Below, in pieces: positions 37,250-48,600 of a stretch of DNA of 64,000 bases. The notes under the pieces are model-generated. The model made no database searches. It was not told where the DNA came from and was given only the letters and a program-made list of their open reading frames with translations. The stretch lies in assembly GCA_013400115.1 (NCBI GenBank), contig VXBP01008543.1:165319-229318 (forward strand). Direction: 5' to 3'. Source of the DNA: Rhinopomastus cyanomelas (Eukaryota; Chordata; Aves; Bucerotiformes; Rhinopomastidae). Made by a program: the position numbers and the translations under genes. Position 1 is the stretch's first letter. Each line of letters starts with the position of its first letter.

Positions 37250-39870
37250 GAAGAGCCTTGTGGGGAGAGGGGCCATGTGACCCCAGCTGCTCAGGGCTAG
37301 GAGACCCTGGCAGAGCAGGCTGTGCTGCAGAGCCCCTCACTGAAGCTACTGACTGTGTACAACAAGGGCATTTATTTCTTCTGACTCACACTTGCACTGA
37401 CAGACGTTGGGACATCAGGCTGCCACCTCTCTCTGTCAAGGACAGACAAGCGGATGTCCCCTCCTTGAATGGGTCGTAATTTCATTCAGTGAAACTTTGC
37501 TGCTTGTTGGTTTTTGCCTTGTGCACAGCATTATAAAGAGAAAAGTAGCAGCAATCTTTGGGAGCTGGTGCTCCTGCAAGGGTAATCTCAGGGTCACACA
37601 TCCCACTGAGCTCTTGGGAGCAATCACACACAGGGTGATCCTGTTCCTGCTCTGCTGAAGCTGTTCCTGATAGCCCTTCCCGCACCAGCACACATCCACT
37701 CACCTCCCTGTGCCCTGAACACTCATGGCCCTACAGTTGGGCACGGCCACCCGCACCAGGCTGACTCCCAAAGGCTGGCCAGGCTCCCAAATGCCACTCT
37801 GGGAAAACAAGAGATGAAGATGAAGAAACTGAGTGTGCTGGTTGTCATCAGCCCTTTGCTGGGCTCTGGTGGCTGTCTGCTACTTTCACAGGTGGCAAGA
37901 AGCCTCTTTCCCACGTCTTCCTGAAGTTGTTGCTGGACCAAAGCTGTTACACAGAGCCATTCCCATGTCCTTAGGCTACATCAAGACATGAGTTCTCGGG
38001 CAGGCATTGCTCACATGTGTAGGAACAACTCATACTGGCCCAGGAGCCTTGACCAATAGCAAGTGGTTATGCCTACAGGGACTCTGGTGTGATCAGCATG
38101 CCTACCCACTGAAGCAATCCAGTGTCGCTGTGCTGATCATACAGCAGCCTCCAACCTAGGTAAAATGTTTATTAGGTCGTGTTCCTTTATAAATAGAAAG
38201 CTGGCAGCAGTTTACCAGCATCAGCTTGCATATGTTGAACCACTCTTTCCACTAGCAAAATCAGTGAAAACTTGCCTTTCCTTCCCTCAAGACTTAGGGT
38301 TATGCCATGATCACAAAACCCAGAGTTTGTGAGTGCACACACTGCAGCCCATCTCCTAGCACACTACTGGAGCAATGACACTGATTGATTTATGAATCAC
38401 TTTCCTCTATTTTCCATCCCTTGGTCCACAAAAAATAAGAGGTCAGAAATCCATTTTTATAACAACACTTGGAAACCACTGGTGCTTGTCTACCTCCCAC
38501 AAAATCTCAGAAATCCCCATTAATGACCTGTAAGTGCTGGAGGCCAAAACAAAGCAGATATTTTGGAGAGAAAGGCATGGCAACACACATCACCTGTTTC
38601 CCCAAGCAGATCTGTAGAAGTTGCAGAGGGGATTAGGATGTGCAACCCCAACAATGCCTCAAAACAAACACAGATTTGTGCTTGGGGTTTTCATGCCCTC
38701 CCAGCCTATTCCTCTGCACAGTGCAGGCTGGAAATGCCCCCTAGTTATGTCTACTTCATGTCTGGAAGTATGAGCTGTAACATACTCAAGGACCTACAGG
38801 TAAGGGAAAAAAATCTACCCTGTCTTGAGGTATGACCTTTGGACAGTTCATTGTTCTTCCAAAAATCTGTGTCTTATTTTGCTCTGAATTAGCTGGCTTC
38901 AGCTTCTGTTGGATCTTGTTCTGCCCATTTCAGAAAGACTGAGTAACTCTCTATCAAAAATCCCTTTTTTCTTGTTGGTGCTTGCAAGTTGTCATTGTAT
39001 TGTATTAAATAGATTGATCTTCAATCTGTGAAGTGCTCTGTGCTGACCTCACTTGTAGCTCTTGACTCCACTTCCTGAAAACTTTTACATGTTCTTGAAA
39101 TCCAGACACCAAAGTTTTCAGCAGCAAGTGGTGGTGGAGCCGCTAATGGTGTTATATAAAAGTGATACCCTCTGGTTCTGATCTCTATTTTGTGTTCCCC
39201 ATTTGTATACCTCACCTCCGGGTCTACTCACTTACGAGAAAGTTTTGGAGCTATTTTGTCCATCTAGACTGTTTCAACTTGGCTTTCTTTTGCAGTTACT
39301 TCATCCCAGAACAGCCAACTGTCTCACACTGTACGTCACTGTCTCTTAACCCAAGCTGCTTCACCTTCCACATAGCTCCACTGAAACACGCACCATGTAA
39401 AGAATATCGCCCGATGCAAGTGGTCCAGATCAACCTGCAAGTGACACTGTTTGTCCATTGGCCAGTTTTTCATTTATCTACAACTACACCAAGATTCATC
39501 TAGAGATGGAGTCTTCCTTCTGTTGTTTTCAGCAAAGATAGGTAGATGAGAGATTAACAGTGTTATTGGACATAACTGCAAGGAATGTAGCAGTGTGCGA
39601 TCAGAGCTGCTTCAGCTCCCCAGTCAGCCCCACTTGTAGCACTCCCTACCCTATGCCACCTTCCTGGCACAGAGTCTTCATAGCAGAGTAGATGCCCCGG
39701 TGAAGCTTCCCACATTACCTGGTGCATCCTTCCTCCCCGGGGACATATGGAAACCTGCAGAACGATAATTCCTCTCCTGAACCATCAGGAGGTCTCTGGC
39801 AGGTGCTCAAGTTCTATCCATTGTGTTGAAACCGTCAAATCCATTTGGACATTTCAGAAATGGATGCAGA

Positions 39871-40037
39871 ACCTGGCTGGCTCAGTTGGCAGAGCATGGG
39901 ACTCTGAATTCCTGGGGTCGTGGGTTTGCGCCCCATGTAGGACATCTTGAGACAGTGCTCTAGGCTTACCCTGCTCCAGCAGGGGGGGTGGACTTAAGAT
40001 GATCTTTTGAGGTCCCTTCCCACCTCTAACATTCTGT
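39871..40037 (+). mobile_element. tRNA-Lys-like SINE with CR1 tail
   Basis: The first 74 bases align without gaps to a eukaryotic tRNA-Lys. They keep a box A (TGGCTCAGTTGG), the AGAGCATGGGACTCT anticodon-arm context and a box B-like GGTTTGCGCC. The anticodon position reads CTG rather than CTT and the acceptor stem no longer pairs well, so it is not a working tRNA. From about 39968 the sequence becomes a CR1 3' tail (CCTGCTCCAGCAGGGGG, GATGATCTTTTGAGGTCCC, ATTCTGTGA). A tRNA head joined to a LINE tail is the standard SINE architecture, mobilised by the partner LINE, here CR1. No target duplication is obvious. Confidence 0.85.
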
Positions 40038-40829
40038 GAACCTCCATGTAGGGAGGAAGCTTGTGCCAGTCTGTTCTTGTCCCTGACAAAGGGATGGGTT
40101 TATACCAAAGGAAAAGACCAAATACAGAACCTGGGAGAAGACACTTGGCAATGTTTTGTGTCTTACTGCAAGCTCCACAGTATGAATATTGTGCACTTTT
40201 GATTCTGGAGCCAGGTGATCAGCTGGTATCATCCTTGCTAACTCCCTCCTTCTCTTGTTCTTTGGTTCGGGCTTTGTTGGTTTTTTGTTTGGGGTCTTTT
40301 GGGGTTTGGGGTTTTTGTTTTGAAGGTGTAAGTGTGATCTGAGGCAACTTGAAGTCCCCAAATGAAGATAAATGAAAAAGAGGTGTCTTTTTTTTAACTT
40401 ACGACTTTCAGACTGCATTTATAAGTCAGTCTCTGCAGAACCCTTATTTCTAAGGTAACACCAAATACACCATTTAAAAAGCGCTCGAGTAGGCTGAGGC
40501 TCTACGAATTGGGTGTCTGAAGGCATCCTGTCGTGGTGAGATCCTCACACATCACTGGCTGTACTTGAACCTTCCACAAAGGCATGGAACCCTTTGATTC
40601 TCTCTTCTCCTGCTGTTGTGGGACCTTGTCCACGAAGGCTAATCAAGATCCTTGGTCAAAAGGTTCAAGTTGAAGGAATATCCAATTCTTTGTGTCTGTG
40701 CTGCCTCTGACCCATCTGCATTCAGCTCACAAGTGTATTCCAGAACCACCCAACACCATTTGTGAAGACCACTAATGACAGTGGGGCAAAATGTGGTATC
40801 ACTTGATAAGCAGCTGATCTGTCTCGCTG

Positions 40830-41000
40830 ATACTTAACTGTGCCTTATTTCTAATTTGCTAGCCTCTAGCTTTAATTTCCAGCCACTGGCTCCAGTTCAG
40901 TTTTGCTCTTCTAGGTTAAAGCATATTTTAACACCAGATGTTATTATCTTGCAAATATTTACTGATCAGCTCTCTCAGTTTCGCTCAAGTGCCAGGCCTG
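40830..41000 (-). repeat. Ancient CR1/L3-like LINE relic
   Basis: The plus strand shows phrases typical of old amniote CR1 relics in reverse: CTAGCTTTAATTTCCAGCCA, then GGTTAAAGCATATTTTAACA and CTTGCAAATATTTACTGATC. It is heavily mutated. Orientation and ends are approximate and rest on pattern memory, not alignment. Confidence 0.45.
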
Positions 41001-41659
41001 AGGCAAAACTATCAGTGAGGGTGAGACTATCAGGGGTCAGAAAAGAAAATCTGAGTGCCTGCAGCATGCTCACCTCTTACAGAAAGCAGGCTCTCAGCAC
41101 CCTTCAGTTCTCCTCCTCAGCATAGCCAGCTTTCCTCTGTGCAAGGTCTACAGCTGATTTCTTTGGCCATACAACAGAGCACAGTGGAATCTCCACTTGG
41201 AAGAATGTTCTTGGAAATGAGGCCATCACCTCTGTGTTGAGAAGCTGATTTGTGATCTTGGTGCTGCTGGGGCTCCTCAGCATCTCCAAGAGCAGCTCTC
41301 CATTGGTTGCGTGTCCCTTCCTTGTCCAGTCTAGTTCTGCCCATGCTCTGTGCCGGGGGGACATGCAGGCTCTGAAGGGTTGCTGGCTGCATCACAGCAC
41401 TCAAAAGCCTGATGAGGAGGAATGTGGAGGGCCACAACGACAACAGTCCCTGTCATGCAGACCATGCACTTTCTTTTTGCGACTCAGCCCTGGTGAAGTG
41501 GGTCTTTGCTTTGATGCACGCATACATCTCTGTATCCTTATTACAATAAAGACTTCTGAACTGATGCTAGAACTTTTTGTGCTGTTTTCCAGAAGATGGG
41601 AACTCACCAGTAGTGGAATGAAGCTTCTGGCACTGAAGATGGAAAAGTCTGGAGATGGG

Positions 41660-41751
41660 ATTTCCTCTTTTGCCAGTTCCCTGATGTTTTCCTGGGTCAA
41701 ATCTGATTTCCTCTCTTGCCAGTTCCTTGCTGTTTTCCTGAGTCAAATCTG
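41660..41751 (+). repeat. 46-bp tandem duplication
   Basis: Two adjacent 46-base units (41660-41705 and 41706-41751) both start ATTTCCTCT and end GTCAAATCTG, with only about five mismatches. No function is evident. Confidence 0.9.
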
Positions 41752-44744
41752 AAGTTCCCTGTGGATGGGCACCATCCCCTCCCAGCAAGAAAAGGCACCG
41801 TGGTCTTTCCCAGGTACTGAGTATATCGCATGGGTGTTCTCTGTCTGAGGAAGGCTGATAGTGCCCAAAGCCCATCTTGCCTTGTTTTAGCTTCATCCTG
41901 ACCTCCCCAAAACAGCTTGTTTTTCCCCAATATGCACTGTGCAGTCTTCTGTCCTAGTTTCCCCCATCCCTTCCCCAGACAGCACCATTGACATCATGCT
42001 GGCACACAACTCCCACGAAATGAGTGAAGGATGGTGGCCTGTGCCCCTCACTCCCAGCTGTGCAGCTGCCTGCCTGTGCATGCAGCCCCAGCTGCAGCTC
42101 TGCCAAGGCAAACGTGCTTGTCACAGCTCATAATGTTTCTTTCAGCACACACTCTCCCCGGTTTGCTTGTTCTTAATGGCTCTTAGCTTGAACTTTGCTC
42201 AGCTTTTCCAATTTTCTCTTGCAATTTCCACAGCTGGTTCCAAAGGGACCAGCTCCTTGCAGTCTGTGACACTCAGCCGCGCAGCAAAGGGGTGACAGGG
42301 CTCACATTAACATTCCTCTCACTCTCACTGCTCAGGCATGGCACGTTCCTGCTCCTCCTGTTTCTCCCACTGCCTCAAGGTCTCTCCATCTTTGAACATC
42401 TGGGGTGGGGGAGAACAGTGGATGATCCATCCCAGATGTGTTAGTGGCATTTTTCAAAGTCTTTGTTTTCTTACTGCACTGTTTCTAAGAGCTGATGTCC
42501 TGTCCTGTTTGTTTCTGGTTTCATCAGTGGTTTTTTTCAATGTGTCTGATCTTACTATTGGCTTAAACCTTCCTTAGCACATTGTTTTCTTAGAAGGTAG
42601 AAAGAGCCATGCGTGATCAGATCAGATGGGCAGCACACTAGTGCTTGTCTCCAGCTGCACAGAGGGTGACAATTTGGATGGACATTTGGGGAAAATGCTT
42701 GATTTTTCTCTTCTAACAATCAGGGTCGTGGGAAATTTGTGATCAATTGATTGCTTTTCTATAACTGATAGCTGTGGATGCCCCAGCCCTTTATTAATTC
42801 ATCCTATTCTCCTTTGAACTCATTTAACTTTAAGCTTTACCAAAGTAATTTCATTGTCCCTTGTGCACAAAACTGTTTCCTTTTGTTTGTTATCAGGCAG
42901 CAGGTTTAAATCGGGCTGCTTCCATCCCTGTGCTACAGATAACGCTGACTAATTCTCCAGACCTAGTAGTGTGTGAGATGTGTTCTCCACCCACCTCAGA
43001 TATTGCTCATGATTCCTTTTTAGGATCTAATGGTCTGGTGTTTTCTTTTTTTCTGTTGTTTCTCATATCAGTGTTGCTTGTCTCCTCAGGAAAGCAAGAG
43101 CTTCTCTCATACGACACTTGGCAGCTCCAACCCTGACACTGCCATCCCAGGCTACTGAAAACAGCCTGGGAAGGCAAAGGGGAGAGGGGAGACAGAGCAG
43201 CCATGGGGTTTGTGCCACCTTCCCGTAGCCCTGCCTAGTGTTCTCTGACTGTCAGCACTGGCTAGTACCCACTCTTTCACATTGCTTTGGTTGCTGGAAG
43301 CTGGGTAGAGAGCAAGCCCATGGGAACCCAGCAGCCCTAGGAGAGGCAACGTGAAGAAGGCATTTCACACTACTGTGTGGGCCGCCTGCTTCACAGAACA
43401 CCACAAGACATGGCTTTTCATAGATATGAGAGCTGTCCTACCATAACTGTGCTCGTGACACCCATGTGCCCCATGCCCTGCCACAACCTCGGGTAGTTTC
43501 CCTTGGAGTCTTGTAAGTGCTGGGAGAGGCTGGCAACTCCGGCACCATTTGTTGTTACCTGATTGAAGATGGGTGTGATGCCATGTCTGCTCCTGCGTGT
43601 GCATTGCTGAGACTGACAAGTAGGGATGTGGTGGGACGGAGTTTAGTGGGGTGATGGTATTAATATGGTTACTGCCACCTTTTTGTTTGCATAATGGTCT
43701 TTCTTTCTATGGTCATGTTTTCAACACATGTTTGTTCAAAAGCATTTCTTTTTTTTAAGGGTTTTTTTTTAAAGGGGCCATAATTGAGAGGAGGGTGCTG
43801 AGCAGATGGCACCAAAGACCAAGAAGGCACAGGGACAAGGCGATAAAGGACCACTATGGTGGAGTTGGACCAGAAGACATTTGGAAACAGGAAAGTCTGA
43901 GTAAACCAAGCCAGAAGCAGTCAAACTATGTGCTTTACCCACCTCTCTGCACTGTTTGTGCAGTAGCTCACTCAAGTTACCACTGCTCTTCCTGGGAAGC
44001 TGAGGCAGAGAGGCAGTCAGCAGCCCACGTGTATGTGAGGGCATGTAGGAAAGCAGTTTGGACAATCCACTGTTGGAGGATGCTTCACTGAGGGCAAGAG
44101 GCAGCTAAAGCAACCCACTGCACCAGGGTTAGAGAAAGACAGTATTGATCCATGTGATGGTTGAAGAGAAGGCAGATGTTAAGCATGGCACTGAGTATCC
44201 TGAGAAGCCCACTGCTGATGACAGTAGGAGATCTTTCTAGCATGGCCTGGGCAGAGCAGCGCAGCATGCTCGTGTTACCAAAGGAAGCCTTTCTCCTGGC
44301 ATGTCCAGCCATGGTGGTAATTCTGCTCTTTGTGCTCACATTTGGACTCTGTATCAAGGATGTCTTAATAAAGAACTTGGCCAGAGCTGCTGGGAGTTGT
44401 AGCCCACTGGAGTAAGGCTGCAGGAGACAGGCTGACTCCCACAGCTGTGCTCAGCCATGGGCAGAGCACAAGGACCCTGAGGTCATTGTGTCCACTGAGA
44501 CATGGCATGGTGTACATGCCAGAGGGGTAGAGAGTTTCCCTCAAATCCAGACACAGTCTGCAATACTTTACTAACAGACAGCAGAGCATTCTCATCTGTC
44601 CTGAGCTGGCTGAGTTCTCTTCTGCTGACAGTTGCCCAGTGCCTGCTGGAGCAAACCACCATGCTCTCTCCCAGCGCACAGCATGACCATACCAGACCCT
44701 TGAAAAGAATTCTGCTTGCTGGTCCCTGCTCAGCAGCCAGTTTC

Positions 44745-45690
44745 TGCGGCAAGCCCCACGTTGCCCCGTCCTCCCGCTGTCCCAGCTCGGCTGTTTGGGT
44801 GGGTAGCTGCAGGGGGGACGAGACGGTCCAGTCTCTACCTATGCCGGGAGCAGCGGGACTGCCGAGCGTGGCGGGACTGCCGAGCGTGCCGGGGCTGGGA
44901 TGGAAGAGCCTGTGGCGATTGTGGCCTTCTGCTTCCCCAGGAGATGGGGCAGCAGAGCGGGAGAGGCTCCGAGATGGTGGCTGGACCTCGGGAAGAGCGG
45001 GCCGGGCAACGGGAGCCGCGCATCCCCACCGAAGGGCTCGGCGACAACCATCGCTCTGCCTACCCCGCTCGCCGCCCCCTTCGCTCTCCCCGCGCCTGCC
45101 ACTCTGCGGGCGCTTGGCAGCCCCGACGTCCTCCGCAGCCAGTTTTCCAGCCCTGCGTTTCTTCCGCAGTGACAGCACGGGGCTGCGGGGGCCTGTTTAC
45201 CGGCCGGTTAATAAGTGAGCTGGAGCGGGGGGGGGAGCTGGAACTTCGACGGCGGAGCGCGGGCTCGTCGGCGCGGGCAGGCGGGCGGGAGGAACGTTCC
45301 CGCTCCCACCGCCGCCCCCGCCCGCAGGTGCAGGGGGCCGGCGCTCGGGAACTGGAAAAAGCTGGTTGGAGTTTGCACTTTAAGCTGCCGGCCGGGAAGG
45401 AGGCAGCCGGGGCCTCGGAGCTCTTGCGGGCGCCTGGCGGCGCGGGGGGATGGCGCGGTGGCTGCGGTGCGTGGCGGGCGCCTTGCTGCTACTCGAAGGG
45501 GCGGCCGCCCTCAGCTTCCTCCACCATCGCTACGAGGAGCTGGTGCAGGCCCTGTTCCGCGTGCAGAGCCAGTGCCCCTATGTCACTCGCATCTACAGCA
45601 TCGGCCGCAGCGTCGAGGGCCGACACCTCTACGTGCTGGAGTTCAGTGACCACCCGGGCATCCACGAGCCCTGTAAGTACGGGGGGAGGT
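44745..45690 (+). promoter_or_regulatory. CpG island promoter of CPN1
   Basis: A GC- and CpG-rich block of nearly 1 kb ending just after the CPN1 exon 1 donor. It covers the presumed transcription start and the start codon at 45450. About 250 bases upstream of the ATG it contains TGTTTAC (45194-45200), a perfect FOXA/HNF3 core. GGTTAATAA (45206-45214), which resembles an HNF1 half-site, follows closely. Both factors drive liver plasma-protein genes, and CPN1 is liver-made in mammals. Motif identity is seen; use in vivo is inferred. Confidence 0.7.
45450..45672 (+). CDS. CPN1: CPN1 coding exon 1 (signal peptide, N-terminal part)
   Basis: The ATG at 45450 follows GGGGGG and gives a classic signal peptide (Arg-containing start, then a Leu/Ala core). 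HHRYEELVQAL, IYSIGRSVEGRHLYVLEFSD and HPGIHEP follow, the last two almost unchanged from human CPN1. Donor GTAAGT; ends in phase 1. Confidence 0.96.
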
Positions 45691-48600
45691 GATTCCGGGC
45701 GGCCGGGCGTCGTGGCCCTGCTCCCTGCCACGCGGCACTGTTGGGGTATTGGGGGGCACGGAGCCACGTGTTGAGGTGTTGTTTCCAGGCAGGGGACCCT
45801 GCAGCCAGCCCGGCAATGCACACACGAACACGCGCGTGCACGTACTGCGGTTGCGTGAGCAGCAGCGTGGCTCGGGCGCGCGTTTGGGATGGCGCTCTGG
45901 TTTTCCAGTGCAAGCTGCCCAGGTGAAACCATCTCAACACCCCATGTGCCCCGCCACCGTCTCCCTCCCAACGCAGTATTGTGCAGGTGGGGAAGGACAG
46001 CACCCACCCACCCCTCACCCTTTGCTGCTGAATAGTGGCGGGAAGAGAGTTCTTGTCTTTCTCTAGACCCCAAAGCCAGGGGGTCTGCAAGTGAGGAACC
46101 CCAGCAGAGCGAGTGCTGATCTCCCGTAGCCTCCCTTGCCTCATGGGCTGTGCAGCCCCTGTGACTGGCTGTTCTGGGGGATCTCTACCTGCTGCCACGT
46201 GGCCCTGTGGAGCCTTGGCAGCAGAGGAGCCTCAGCAGCAGTGTCCCCCTAAGCAGCTGCTGCCTGCAGTGTGGAGATGTGTGCAGCCAGACCTTCCTAG
46301 CAGCCAGGTGCCCCTGGGGCCTGAGTCCTCCAACCGGCTCTCCAGGCTGGGGATGTGCACACAGGGTTCCCTCATTTCCCCACTGTGTGCCCCTGAGCTG
46401 CAGATGCATCTCTGCCTATGTTTTTCAGAATCTTTTGCCTTTTCAGATCCTGGAGACTGAATGCAGGGACAGACAAGTCCCAGCAGCCTAGTCACATGGA
46501 TAACTTCTGGCAGCACAATGTGGGTGAATAGGACCTCTACCTGTGCTCTCCTCCTCAGAATATACCCCACTAAGCCACATAGAACCTCATGCCTGGCGGC
46601 AGTTTGCCCACTGACCACCTCTGCACCAGCCCTTTCAATACATGGAAAGCACTGAGGACATCCCAGGCACTTCCATAGTGCTTCAGGGACTGACAGAAAG
46701 CCAGGAGTGCGCAAAGGGCGCTGGCAGCGCACCACTGGGTTTTAGACTTACGGCAGAGCAGCTGGAAGGGCTGCAGGAGGTGGCTGAGATATTCCCTGCC
46801 CCAGGCAGACAGCATGGACCTCTGGCCCTGCTCATAGCATGGGCCACCCTGAGGCTGACACTTTCAGAATGTTGGGAAATTAGATTCCCTTGAAGGCCAT
46901 GGAAACTAACTGTGAAAAGCAAGTCTAGAGGCTGTGGACTTCTGTGCTGTAATTAGGGCTTGTGTGTCCATGTGGAAAATGTTTAGGGGTCTGCATGCTG
47001 AAAAAGGCTGACAGGTCCTGCCGCAGGCTTTAACAGAGCTGAGAAGGAGAATTCCTGCTGAGACCTTATTTAAAATAAAGGCTGCATGTATCCCTAAGAC
47101 ATTTTAACATTTTTTATAACTGGATGACCTAATTAAATCAGTCCTCATGTCCCTGAAATCTAACCAGGTTAAAAGATGTGGGCCACCTGTGGTGGCTCAC
47201 GCTGAGGCAAGCAATCAAAAAACACAGAAAAGCAAAAGCTTTTGTCAGTATTAGAGTATTTCAAATGTATCTTCAGCATGATTAGCTACAGTCTCCTTCC
47301 TGCATGGCAAAGTGGATTTTGGAAGCAGCAGATGTCTGATACGAGGCTGCAGTGCTTTTTGCCCCAGGGATCCTAACAGTACGTGGCAGCAGGGCTGGAT
47401 GCTGCCACTGTGGGTCCGATCACTGCTGGTGGCCAGAAAACTCACAAAATCTCAGACTCTGACAGCCAACATTTGTAATGAAACCATAATTTTTTCTTGA
47501 CCCTTCCATGTGAAAGCCAGGCTCCCTTTTTAACTGAATTCCCTAATGTCTCTTATCCTACCAGTGCTGACTTGAGCCTGCATTGGGATGTTTTATTTTC
47601 CCACAACTGCTTTAAAATACCCTCAGGGAAAGCATAACCCGACCCTCATGTGTGCTGCCCCTCCCTCGGGGGGGTGGGGGGCAGCAGGTCATGTTCCAGG
47701 CACTGTCTATATTTTGAGACCTCATTATAGAAAAGTCAGTGGCAAGAGGTTTTTTTTGCTCATACTGGAGCTGCCTGAGAAACATTCCATCCATGTTCAG
47801 CTCAGCTGCTGAGGTTTTCTCCAGGCTCTTGTCCCTGTCCCTTGAGGGTGAGGAAGCCCCTAAATCTTTTCCTTTGAGGTAGATACAGGAGACGGAGAGA
47901 GGAAACTGTTGCTACCTCCTACCATCAGGGGCTGATGGCAGCAGCTAGAGGTGACTGTGTCCTTCCAGTGAAAAAGTACAGCTCACCTCAAGCCAAGGAT
48001 TGACTTTATCCTAGAGAGTAATGAAAGCTCCTTAAAGCATGCAGAGCCAGGAATGTATCATGCTGGTGAGAGACGCTGAGAGCAAACTGTGAAGGGCAGA
48101 GGTGGAAGAGATGGCCTGGCCTCTCCACTGCCACACATCTCATTGCTGGGGGGCCCCACTACCCTGGGATTTGAGATGGCAGCAGTCCTACTCGTGCTCC
48201 AGTCCTGCTGGTGCTCCCTGGTCCCTCTGTCCTGCCTTTCCCCAGCCCGAGACCAAACCATCTGCAAACCTCTTGCGTGCCCCAAAGGTGAGCAGCAGTG
48301 TGATAGAGAGCCTGGGGTGCTGCCGGGGTGCTTTGGCAAAACAGAGGGGAGCCCATATGAGAACCATGCCACGCTCCCTCACAGAGGTTTGCATTTTGCA
48401 AGGGAAAAGGCCATGTCACACAATTTGTTTGGAATCCCTTAGGCGTGCCTAGGCTTGCTAAAGTAGGAATGGACTTTTCTGCCCTGTCCTAGCCTTGGCT
48501 AATGGTGTCATTCTCTTGCTCTTCCCAGTGGAGCCGGAGTTCAAGTATGTTGGGAACATGCATGGGAACGAGGTGCTGGGCCGTGAGCTGCTGCTGCAGC

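Larger units (their letters stand above)
37250..44740 (+). other. ENTPD1 3' region and ENTPD1-CPN1 intergenic space
   Basis: No coding gene is visible. The start of this stretch must contain the ENTPD1 3' UTR, but no AATAAA occurs close to the stop codon. Candidates are ATTAAA at 39004 and AATAAA at 41545 and 44367, so the UTR length is unresolved. The rest holds a tRNA-like SINE (39871-40037), an old CR1 relic (about 40830-41000) and a 46-bp tandem duplication (41660-41751). A T/G-rich low-complexity tract lies at 40257-40325. Confidence 0.6.

Noticed and set aside
39871..39944. Functional tRNA-Lys gene
   Set aside because: The anticodon position reads CTG, acceptor stem pairing is damaged, box B is altered and it runs directly into a CR1 tail, so it is a SINE head.
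40257..40325. Possible G-quadruplex or telomere-like tract in the T/G-rich stretch
   Set aside because: Three GGGG runs are present but the fourth G run is far away and the spacing is irregular. It is better described as low complexity.
44716..45774. 352-codon open frame on the plus strand overlapping CPN1 exon 1
   Set aside because: Low-complexity Arg/Gly/Ala-rich translation in another frame of the CpG island that reads through the CPN1 exon 1 donor. The CPN1 frame is the conserved one.
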